NCBI RefSeq assembly: GCF_022953055.1
Contig: NZ_JALJEJ010000001.1
Span: 248,001-312,000, forward strand
Source of the DNA: Mucilaginibacter straminoryzae
GTDB taxonomy: Bacteria > Bacteroidota > Bacteroidia > Sphingobacteriales > Sphingobacteriaceae
Direction: 5' to 3'
Length of the DNA: 64,000 bases
The position numbers were made by a program, and so were the translations under genes. How positions within the stretch are numbered: the first letter of the stretch is position 1; each line of letters opens with the position of its first letter. The notes beneath the pieces were generated by a model. It was given only the letters and a program-made list of their open reading frames with translations, was not told the origin of the DNA and did no database searches. Of the stretch, positions 37,256 through 44,069 are shown piece after piece.

Positions 37256-38365
37256 ATGAGAAGAATAAATTACATCCTTGTCTTGCTGCTGTTAATGGCC
37301 GGGCTTGCTGCTTGCCAGCAAGAGCCAAAACCGGCTGTAAAACCAATAGAAGAGGGTAAGATCTGGTCTGTAGAAAAGGCAAATGAATGGTATAAGCAGC
37401 ACCAGTGGATGATTGGCGCTAATTTTATCCCAAGCACCGCCATTAATCAACTGGAAATGTGGCAGGCCGAAACTTTCGACCCAAAGACTATCGACCGCGA
37501 GTTAGGCTATGCCCAGGGCATAGGTTTTAATACCATGCGTGTGTTCCTGCATAGCGTAGCTTATGGGGCCGATCCGAAGGGGTTTAAATCGCGGGTGGAT
37601 CAATACCTTACTATTGCTAATAAGCATCACATCCAAACCATTTTTGTGTTTTTTGATGATTGCTGGAACCCTAATCCTAAACCGGGCAAACAGCCGCTAC
37701 CTAAGCAGGGTATCCATAACTCGGGCTGGGTGCAGGATCCCGGTGTGCGCGAGGTGAAAGATCCGAAACAGTTTAATGTGCTGAAGAGTTACTTCCAGGA
37801 TGTGATGAGCACTTTTAAGCACGACAAACGTGTTTTACTTTGGGATTTATATAACGAACCAGGCAACAGCACCAAGCATGATACTTCGCTTGCACTGCTT
37901 ACCAAAGTATTTACCTGGGCACGTGAAGTAAACCCCGATCAGCCTGTTTCTGCCGGTTTGTGGGCCTGGGACTTTGAAAAGCTGAATGCTTTCCAGGCAT
38001 TGAATTCGGATATCATCACCTACCACGAATATGAACCGGATACCGCCCACACGCGCGTATTGCAATTGTTAAAAACGCATGGCCGCCCCATGATCTGTAC
38101 CGAATATATGGCGCGTACCCGCAAAAGCACATTCCAAACGATATTGCCTATACTTAAAAAGGCAAACGTCGGGGCGATCAACTGGGGATTAGTAGCAGGT
38201 AAAACCAATACCATTTACGCCTGGGATACCCCGATGCCGCAAGGCGGCGAACCAAAGCTATGGTTCCATGATATTTTCCGGAAGGATGGAACACCCTACA
38301 AGCCAGAGGAAGTGCAGTTCATCAAACAGATCATCGCCAGTCCGCGAGTAGAGACAACAAAGTAA
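37256..38365 (+). CDS. GH5-like glycosidase lipoprotein
   Basis: 369 residues with a lipoprotein signal (GLAAC, Cys20), so anchored at the outer membrane or periplasmic face. It is a clan GH-A TIM barrel: acid/base Glu201 (WDLYNEPGN) and nucleophile Glu283 (MICTEYMAR) lie on strands 4 and 7. GH5-type cellulase, mannanase or related activity is possible; the exact substrate cannot be read. Together with GH43 it makes a two-gene unit. No SusC/SusD pair is visible in the window. Confidence 0.85.
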   Translation: MRRINYILVLLLLMAGLAACQQEPKPAVKPIEEGKIWSVEKANEWYKQHQWMIGANFIPSTAINQLEMWQAETFDPKTIDRELGYAQGIGFNTMRVFLHSVAYGADPKGFKSRVDQYLTIANKHHIQTIFVFFDDCWNPNPKPGKQPLPKQGIHNSGWVQDPGVREVKDPKQFNVLKSYFQDVMSTFKHDKRVLLWDLYNEPGNSTKHDTSLALLTKVFTWAREVNPDQPVSAGLWAWDFEKLNAFQALNSDIITYHEYEPDTAHTRVLQLLKTHGRPMICTEYMARTRKSTFQTILPILKKANVGAINWGLVAGKTNTIYAWDTPMPQGGEPKLWFHDIFRKDGTPYKPEEVQFIKQIIASPRVETTK

Positions 38366-38399
38366 GCGAAGTAACATTACATGTTTTGTATCATCACCC

Positions 38400-38446
38400 G
38401 CAGTGACCGTTGTCACTGCATAAGTTAAATAGAATCAGGAGCTTTA
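38400..38446 (+). promoter_or_regulatory. Crp/Fnr-type site and promoter of the first usp gene
   Basis: The perfect palindrome GCAGTGAC-CGTT-GTCACTGC (38400-38419) contains TGA-N6-TCA centred at 38409.5. The -7 box GAGCTTTA (38439-38446) has its TTT starting 33.5 bp downstream of the centre, the spacing shared by all sites of this set. It would place the activator near -41. Confidence 0.75.
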
Positions 38447-38517
38447 AAATGTTACCATTGCTCGGGTTAACGTCGCATTCGGCGCAGTCCGTTCAGGTTT
38501 AAAATTAAAGCAACACC

Positions 38518-39378
38518 ATGAAAACTTTTCTTGTTCCAACAGATTTCTCGCCCGAGGCAGACAACGCCGCCCGTTTTGCCGTTTATTTGGCTAAAGATTT
38601 AAAAGCAGACGTGCAACTTTGCCACGCGCTCTCGTTGCCCGAAGAATCGCCGGTTTCTGCCCAGGTGGTATGGCCGCTGGAAGATTATAACTATCTGAAG
38701 AAAGACGCCGATCAAAACCTGCTTGCCTTATCTAAACAGTTTGCCGAAGAAGAAGCAAGTGTTTCTGACCACGACAGCCACCATCCGCTAATAACCACCA
38801 TAAGCCAGGTGGGTACGGTTACAGATGTTGTCCGGAATTTGGTTTGTTATCCGGGTGTAAGCCTGGTAGTGATGGGGATGTCTGGTGCGGGGCGGCTGAA
38901 ACGGTTCTTCTTAGGGAGCAGCAGCCGGGATGTGATTGAGAAAGGTGGTTTCCCTACCCTGCTGATCCCATCACATACCGTTTTTCATGGTTTTAAAAAA
39001 GTGGCGTTTGCAACAGACCTCGGCGCTGACGATGTATTGGCGATAGCCCAACTGGCGGCAGTCATCAAACCTTTTAATGCCGATTTGATGGTGATCCATA
39101 TTAAACCCGAAGGTGTAGAGCAGCCAGAGGATGCCGCCCGGGCCAATGCGTTTATGAGCGAGGTAACGCAAACTGTTAACTACCCGGCTATTGGCTATCG
39201 CAGTCTCAGGGCTGTTAATATAGATGCCGCGCTGAATTCACTATGTGAAAGCGATGAACTGGACCTGTTGGCGGTAGTACACCGTAAACACAGCATTTAC
39301 ACCTGGTTAACCTCCGGAAGCCATACGCAGAAGCTGGCCCGGCATACACAAATCCCTTTGTTGGTTTATCCGGGTTGA
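38518..39378 (+). CDS. Universal stress protein, tandem UspA domains
   Basis: 286 residues with two UspA folds (about 1-150 and 155-286). The first keeps the ATP-binding signature G-x2-G-x9-G-S (GMSGAGRLKRFFLGSSS, about 121-137). The second lacks it and ends HTQKLARHTQIPLLVYPG. Tandem Usps are cytosolic stress and energy-state proteins. It is preceded by the best palindrome of the Crp/Fnr-type set and is apparently monocistronic. Confidence 0.92.
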   Translation: MKTFLVPTDFSPEADNAARFAVYLAKDLKADVQLCHALSLPEESPVSAQVVWPLEDYNYLKKDADQNLLALSKQFAEEEASVSDHDSHHPLITTISQVGTVTDVVRNLVCYPGVSLVVMGMSGAGRLKRFFLGSSSRDVIEKGGFPTLLIPSHTVFHGFKKVAFATDLGADDVLAIAQLAAVIKPFNADLMVIHIKPEGVEQPEDAARANAFMSEVTQTVNYPAIGYRSLRAVNIDAALNSLCESDELDLLAVVHRKHSIYTWLTSGSHTQKLARHTQIPLLVYPG

Positions 39379-39428
39379 GGGGTGTTCCCGAAATATAGCA
39401 GTTACGCGTGATGCACTCTTTAGGGTTG

Positions 39429-39502
39429 TGACGAAAATCTTTCTTCGCCTGTAATTTTATGACGAAAATCATTTCCTGAAGCACGTCCGTCCGGCATCTT
39501 TG
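39429..39502 (+). promoter_or_regulatory. Two tandem Crp/Fnr-type sites and promoter of the LOG gene
   Basis: The full site TGACGAAAATCA (39460-39471) has its centre at 39465.5. The -7 box CATCTTTG (39495-39502) has its TTTG exactly 33.5 bp downstream. An 11-base identical copy, TGACGAAAATC, ending in TCT rather than TCA, lies 31 bp upstream at 39429, i.e. three helical turns. Confidence 0.72.
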
Positions 39503-39535
39503 AAGTAAGATGCTTATTCCCTAATTGCTCATGTT

Positions 39536-40255
39536 ATGAACGAATCGGAAATACAGTTCCTGGACGGGCCACAATCGCGCTGGAAGGAACTGAAGTTTAC
39601 TTTTAGAACGATGTACGAATTCGTTACCGGTTTCCGTGCGCTGCATTTTGTAGGGCCATGCATCACCGTTTTTGGATCGGCCAGGTTTAAGGAAGATCAT
39701 CCCTATTACGAACTTACCCGCAAAGCTTCCGCAGCTTTCGCCAAGCTTGGCTTTACGATACTGACAGGTGGTGGTCCCGGTTTAATGGAAGCGGCAAACC
39801 GAGGTGCAAAAGATGTAGGCGGCCGGTCGGTGGGATGTAACATTGTACTTCCCATAGAGCAGCAGCCAAACCCCTATCTTGATAAGTGGGTATACCTTAA
39901 GCATTTTTTTGTTCGTAAGGTATTGCTGGTAAAATACTCTTTTGCCTTTGTGGTAATGCCGGGCGGATTTGGTACGCTCGACGAATATTTTGAAGCTTTA
40001 ACGCTGATCCAGACGCATAAGATCAAAGATTTTCCGGTGATTATCTTCGGTAAAGAGTACCATAAAGAACTGGTTGACCATGTTGAGGTGATGAAGAAGA
40101 ACGCCACGATCGGGGACGCAGATACCGCACTGTTTTTAGTAACTGATGATATCGACGAAGCCGTACAACTGATTGTAGAAAAAAGCATCAAGCAATACGG
40201 GCTTCGTCCGCGTAACAAGGTAAAACCCTTCAGATTTCTTTTTGAGCATGAGTAA
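39536..40255 (+). CDS. LOG family protein (TIGR00730 type)
   Basis: 239 residues. It has the lysine-decarboxylase-like/LOG signature: GGGPGLMEAANRGA (about 79-92) and PGGFGTLDE (about 141-149). Members hydrolyse nucleoside 5'-monophosphates at the N-glycosidic bond (cytokinin-activating type); in bacteria the physiological substrate is often unclear. The extended C-terminus is typical of the longer bacterial branch. The PAS kinase follows after 26 nt, so both share the promoter. Confidence 0.9.
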   Translation: MNESEIQFLDGPQSRWKELKFTFRTMYEFVTGFRALHFVGPCITVFGSARFKEDHPYYELTRKASAAFAKLGFTILTGGGPGLMEAANRGAKDVGGRSVGCNIVLPIEQQPNPYLDKWVYLKHFFVRKVLLVKYSFAFVVMPGGFGTLDEYFEALTLIQTHKIKDFPVIIFGKEYHKELVDHVEVMKKNATIGDADTALFLVTDDIDEAVQLIVEKSIKQYGLRPRNKVKPFRFLFEHE

Positions 40256-40281
40256 CACCCAACGCCTAACGTTTAGCCACA

Positions 40282-41520
40282 ATGATCCAGCCGTTACTTA
40301 AAGCAATTTTAGAAAATGCCATAGATGGTATCGTTGTTATTGATCCCAAGGGCTACATCGAAATGGTTAATCCGGCGGCTTGTACTTTGTTTGGTTATGA
40401 AGCGGCTGAATTACAGGGACGCCGGGTAGAAGTGCTGATGCAAAGTCGCGATGCACATACACATCAGGCACATGTTAATCAGTACCTTCAGGGTGGTGTT
40501 AGCGGCATTATAGGCAGAGGTCGCGAAGTAAGCGGTTTAAAAAAGGACGGCACTATATTCCCCATGCGTTTGGCCGTAAGCGAGGTGATAATGGGCGACA
40601 AGATCTATTTTACAGGTATACTTCATGACCTGACGCGCGAAAAACAAGCAGAAGAAGCGCTTAAGAACCATGCCGCTACTTTAGAGCGCCTTGTTGCCGA
40701 AAGAACCGGGAAGCTGAAGATAAACATCAGCCAGTTGGAAGAACTAAGGGAAGAACTGAGCAATACGCTGGAGAAGGAAAAATCCCTGAACCAGATGAAG
40801 AGCAAGTTTGTTTCCCTGGCTTCGCATGAATTCCGTTCGCCCTTAAGTAATATACAGCTTTCTGCTTCGCTGGTAGAGAAGTATTATGACCGGCAGGAAC
40901 CCGATAAAGCGATGTCGCACCTGAAGAAGATAAAGTTCGCCGTGAATGACCTTACTACCACCTTGAATGATTTCTTATCGGTAGAGCGTATCGAAACAGG
41001 TAAAATAAAACCGGTTCTGGGTAATTTTGAGATAAAAGCCCTGATGGACGAAGTAATGGCCGAGATCCGCTCCCTGCTGAAAGATGACCAACTGCTCTCG
41101 TCGACACATCCCGAAGAAGCTATTCAAATATCGGTTGACCGCAACCTGCTAAAACATTGCCTGTTAAACCTGTTGACCAATGCCGTTAAATATACCGGAA
41201 GCGATGGCGTGATTGAATTGGTAACAGAAGCTAACAGCCAGGCCATAAATATCAGTGTTAAAGATAATGGCATTGGAATTCCCCAGCACGATCAGCCTAA
41301 ATTGTTCGAAGCGTTCTTCCGGGCAAGTAATGCCGGTAATGCACCCGGTACCGGCCTGGGCCTGAGCATTGTGCACAATTATGTTAGGCTGATGAACGGT
41401 AAAATTTATTGCGAAAGCAGGGCCGGTAGCGGAACCGTTTTTACGATAACATTTCCGCCTTCAATAATAGTGACATCCGCCACTTCAGCGCAGCAGGGAG
41501 TTAAAAAGCAGGCTTCCTGA
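40282..41520 (+). CDS. Orphan PAS-domain sensor histidine kinase
   Basis: 412 residues without membrane helices, so cytosolic. A PAS domain (about 1-122) is followed by a coiled coil (125-172), HisKA with phospho-acceptor His182 (ASHEFRSPL) and HATPase_c with N box LLTNAVKYTG, G1 DNGIGIP and G2 GTGLGLSIV. No response regulator gene is adjacent. It lies 26 nt after LOG in the Crp/Fnr-type block and may sense redox or energy state through its PAS domain; no cofactor ligand can be read with certainty. Confidence 0.93.
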   Translation: MIQPLLKAILENAIDGIVVIDPKGYIEMVNPAACTLFGYEAAELQGRRVEVLMQSRDAHTHQAHVNQYLQGGVSGIIGRGREVSGLKKDGTIFPMRLAVSEVIMGDKIYFTGILHDLTREKQAEEALKNHAATLERLVAERTGKLKINISQLEELREELSNTLEKEKSLNQMKSKFVSLASHEFRSPLSNIQLSASLVEKYYDRQEPDKAMSHLKKIKFAVNDLTTTLNDFLSVERIETGKIKPVLGNFEIKALMDEVMAEIRSLLKDDQLLSSTHPEEAIQISVDRNLLKHCLLNLLTNAVKYTGSDGVIELVTEANSQAINISVKDNGIGIPQHDQPKLFEAFFRASNAGNAPGTGLGLSIVHNYVRLMNGKIYCESRAGSGTVFTITFPPSIIVTSATSAQQGVKKQAS

Positions 41521-41534
41521 AACCTGCTTTTTAA
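41503..41534 (+). terminator. Rho-independent terminator overlapping the kinase stop
   Basis: A perfect 10-bp stem (41503-41512 with 41523-41532) surrounds a 10-nt loop holding the TGA stop and ends in T residues. A converging gene lies just downstream. Confidence 0.75.
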
Positions 41535-41545
41535 TTGGTGATATT

Positions 41546-41926
41546 TTACATCCATTTAGATGCGAACCGGTTGAATGCTTGCCTTAGTTCATTTACCATT
41601 CGTTCTTCCGTACCAAAATCTTCCATCAGTTTGTCATACCCTTCGGCGGTACTTTCTTTAATGTGGCCTGCCAGGTGGTTAATGTCATGCTCTACTTTCT
41701 GCATGCTCTCCCTGATGCGGTGTTTCAGCCCGTCGATATAATCGCGGTGAATGATCAGTTGATTTTGAAAATACTCAACGTTTTCAGCAACCTCGTGCCC
41801 GGTGTTATCACCGGCTATTTCCTGCAGGCGTTCGTCAAGAATATTCAATTCCTGTTCGTAAAAAGTAAGTGCCCTCATCCACTCGTTATGTTGGGGGGTA
41901 GTGTGTTTAATTGTTGATGTTCTCAT
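41546..41926 (-). CDS. Uncharacterised coiled-coil protein
   Basis: 126 residues, predicted almost all helical with heptad-like spacing (ALTFYEQELNILDERLQEI; YIDGLKHRIRESMQKVEHDI). It has no signal peptide or membrane segment. I do not recognise a family. It follows the beta-CASP gene by 47 nt on the same strand but has a candidate weak Crp/Fnr-type site and -7 box of its own in that gap, which fits membership of the stress regulon. Confidence 0.72.
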   Translation of the reverse strand: MRTSTIKHTTPQHNEWMRALTFYEQELNILDERLQEIAGDNTGHEVAENVEYFQNQLIIHRDYIDGLKHRIRESMQKVEHDINHLAGHIKESTAEGYDKLMEDFGTEERMVNELRQAFNRFASKWM

Positions 41927-41930
41927 GATA

Positions 41931-41973
41931 CAAGATTAATGTGTTGTCGCTTTCGTGCGAATGACGGATGGCA
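41931..41973 (-). promoter_or_regulatory. Weak Crp/Fnr-type site and promoter, coiled-coil gene
   Basis: A half-degenerate palindrome TGACGGATGGCA (41962-41973) is centred at 41967.5. On the minus strand TAATCTTG (41938-41931) lies at exactly the spacing of the stronger sites. Because one half-site is GCA instead of TCA, this is the least certain member. Confidence 0.35.
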
Positions 41974-43416
41974 TTACTTATTGTGATGCTGCTCATGAAC
42001 AACGGCCGCGGCTGGTTCTTCTGAAATGGCGAACAGAAATTCTTTATGGTCTTCCTGCAAAATTTTTACGGGTGTGCCTGTTTCATCTTTTATTTTAACC
42101 CGCAGGGTTTCTAATGAGCAGGGTTCGCCGTGTACCAGGTAAACCCTTTCAGGCCTTGGTACAAAACCATTGATCCAGTAACGCAATTCTTTTTGGTCTG
42201 CATGTGCAGACATGCCCCTTATTTCTTCTACGCGCGCTTCTACAGAGTAAAACTTTCCATGGAACTTCAGCTCCTTTGCCCCGTTAAGCAAAGATCTGCC
42301 CCGTGTTCCCTCTGCCTGGAAACCAATGAGTAAAATGGTATTTCTGCTATTGCCGATGTAATGTTCCAGGTAGGCAAGCGCCCGGCCGCCGGTAAGCATG
42401 CCGCTGCCCGCCAGGATAATCTTACTGCCTTTGGTATCAATAATTTTTTCCGTTCCGCGATAGTCTTCATTAATCTGTATACCGTTAAACATCGCCCTGC
42501 ATTCTTCCTTCGTGATCTTCAGCTCTTCGCTATGGTTCAATACCACTTTACCGGCCGCTGCGGCCATGGGGCTGTCCAGGTAAATGGGTAACTCTGCCGG
42601 GATAGCTTTTTGTTGTTTCAGCTTGTAAAGCATATGAATAACTTCCTGCGCCCGCCCTACCGCAAAACAGGGGATCAGGATGTTGCCTTTCTTAAAAACG
42701 GTATCGTTAATCATATAAGCTAAGGCTTCACTCGCGTCGCCGGCAGGGTGTGTCCGGTCGCCATAGGTAGCTTCCATTACCACAAAATCTGCTGTGGAAA
42801 CATGCTGCGGATCTGCTAATAGCCCTGCATGGTAACGGCCAATATCCCCGGAGAAGAAGATGGTTTTGCCAAAGCAAGTAACTTCAGCAGAGCTGGCGCC
42901 GGGAATATGCCCGGCCGGGAAATACCTGAAGCTAATGTTTGCACTAAGCCGATGCGATACTCCCGTACCCACTGTTTTAAAATAGGGGATGCAAGCTTCT
43001 ACATCTTCGGTAGTATATAAAGGTTTCGCCGGTTTATGCTTGCTGTAATGATGTTTATTGGCATGAAAGGCGTCTTCTTCCTGTATCCGGGCACTGTCTT
43101 TTAAGATAAGTATAGTCAGATCTTTTGTGGTCTCGGTCATATAAACCGGTCCGCGGTAACCGTCTTTAAATAGTATGGGGAGATAGCCGCAATGGTCAAG
43201 GTGTGCATGGGTCAGGATCACGGCATTGATTTCTGCCGGGTTAAACGGAAGCGGTTCCCAGTTCTTTTCACGCAATGCTTTCAATCCCTGGAAAAGGCCG
43301 CAATCGATTAAAATATTTCCTTCAGGTGTTCTTAACAGGTGCTTGGACCCGGTTACCGTTCCTGCCCCGCCGAGGGACTCGATATAAATGTTCTGGTTAG
43401 CGTATTCGGAATGCAT
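41974..43416 (-). CDS. Beta-CASP metallo-beta-lactamase fold RNA hydrolase
   Basis: 480 residues from ATG 43416 (MHSEYANQNIYIE). A longer frame to 43479 exists, but the extra 21 residues are not family-like and would begin upstream of the likely promoter. The MBL core has THAHLDHCGYLP (HxHxDH), GHIPGASS, FFSGDIGR and the beta-CASP domain with MSAHADQKEL and VHGE near the end. Members are CPSF-like ribonucleases. It lies divergent from hsp20 in the Crp/Fnr-type block, suggesting RNA turnover under stress. Confidence 0.9.
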   Translation of the reverse strand: MHSEYANQNIYIESLGGAGTVTGSKHLLRTPEGNILIDCGLFQGLKALREKNWEPLPFNPAEINAVILTHAHLDHCGYLPILFKDGYRGPVYMTETTKDLTILILKDSARIQEEDAFHANKHHYSKHKPAKPLYTTEDVEACIPYFKTVGTGVSHRLSANISFRYFPAGHIPGASSAEVTCFGKTIFFSGDIGRYHAGLLADPQHVSTADFVVMEATYGDRTHPAGDASEALAYMINDTVFKKGNILIPCFAVGRAQEVIHMLYKLKQQKAIPAELPIYLDSPMAAAAGKVVLNHSEELKITKEECRAMFNGIQINEDYRGTEKIIDTKGSKIILAGSGMLTGGRALAYLEHYIGNSRNTILLIGFQAEGTRGRSLLNGAKELKFHGKFYSVEARVEEIRGMSAHADQKELRYWINGFVPRPERVYLVHGEPCSLETLRVKIKDETGTPVKILQEDHKEFLFAISEEPAAAVVHEQHHNK

Positions 43417-43457
43417 TTTAGAAAGATTGGTTAAACGAAGGTACTGGCGGGGGTAGG

Positions 43458-43531
43458 CTAACTTATTGACCAGCATCACGCTTCGTCGTGATAGCTGTCA
43501 TGGATGTTGAGCCGGAATAGGCAGAGCTTTG
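43458..43531. promoter_or_regulatory. Shared Crp/Fnr-type site between beta-CASP gene and hsp20
   Basis: The palindrome TGATAGCTGTCA (43489-43500) is centred at 43494.5. To the right GAGCTTTG (43524-43531) has its TTTG at 33.5 bp. To the left, on the minus strand, TAAGTTAG (43465-43458) mirrors that spacing with one mismatch. A separate hairpin ATCACG-N6-CGTGAT overlaps at 43475-43492. Confidence 0.68.
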
Positions 43532-43555
43532 ATGTACAATTTAAAACTTAGTCCT

Positions 43556-43984
43556 ATGTCAACTTTAGTAAAACCAAACGGCTTCCCATCTATACGTTCA
43601 TTGATGGAAGATTTCTGGAGCACCGATAAGTTTTTCAATCAACCCTTTCTTAAAGCAGAATTGCCGGCAGTGAATATTCGCGATACCGACAAAAACTACG
43701 AGATAGAAGTGGCTGTACCGGGCTTTAAAAAAAATGATTTTAAAGTAACTACAGAGAACGGACGGTTAACCATCAGTGCCGAAACCAGCAACGAAACAAA
43801 CGAAGAGAAGGAAAACTACACCCGTAAAGAGTTCTCTCGTTCTTCGTTTACCCGCTCTTTTACCCTGCCGGATAATGTGGTAGAGGATAATATTACGGCG
43901 CAATACCAGGATGGATTATTGAAAATTGATCTGCAAAAGGCAGGTAAAAGCCTGACCGCAAAAAAAGAAGTTAAGGTGGCTTGA
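43556..43984 (+). CDS. Hsp20/alpha-crystallin small heat-shock protein
   Basis: 142 residues from ATG 43556 (MSTLVKPNGFPS). The in-frame ATG at 43529 lies inside the -7 box and is rejected. The alpha-crystallin domain (about 42-138) has VNIRDTDKNYEIEVAVPGF, LTISAET, FTRSFTLPDNV and the closing GLLKIDLQK. It is an ATP-independent holdase. It is followed by a strong terminator and then ppsA. Confidence 0.95.
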   Translation: MSTLVKPNGFPSIRSLMEDFWSTDKFFNQPFLKAELPAVNIRDTDKNYEIEVAVPGFKKNDFKVTTENGRLTISAETSNETNEEKENYTRKEFSRSSFTRSFTLPDNVVEDNITAQYQDGLLKIDLQKAGKSLTAKKEVKVA

Positions 43985-43991
43985 TTTTTCT

Positions 43992-44022
43992 GCTCCGGCG
44001 GGTAACTGCCGGAGCTTTTTTT
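43992..44022 (+). terminator. Rho-independent terminator after hsp20
   Basis: A GC-rich perfect 8-bp stem GCTCCGGC/GCCGGAGC (43992-43999, 44008-44015) is followed by seven T. Confidence 0.92.
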
Positions 44023-44069
44023 AGGGACTAAGTATCGTTCAAACACATTATAAACCAGCAAGGATAGTT

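Noticed and set aside
43417..43479. N-terminal extension of the beta-CASP gene
   Set aside because: The extra residues do not resemble the family and the start would precede the inferred promoter.
43529..43555. Earlier start for hsp20
   Set aside because: The ATG at 43529 falls within the -7 box TTTG, so it cannot be on the transcript.
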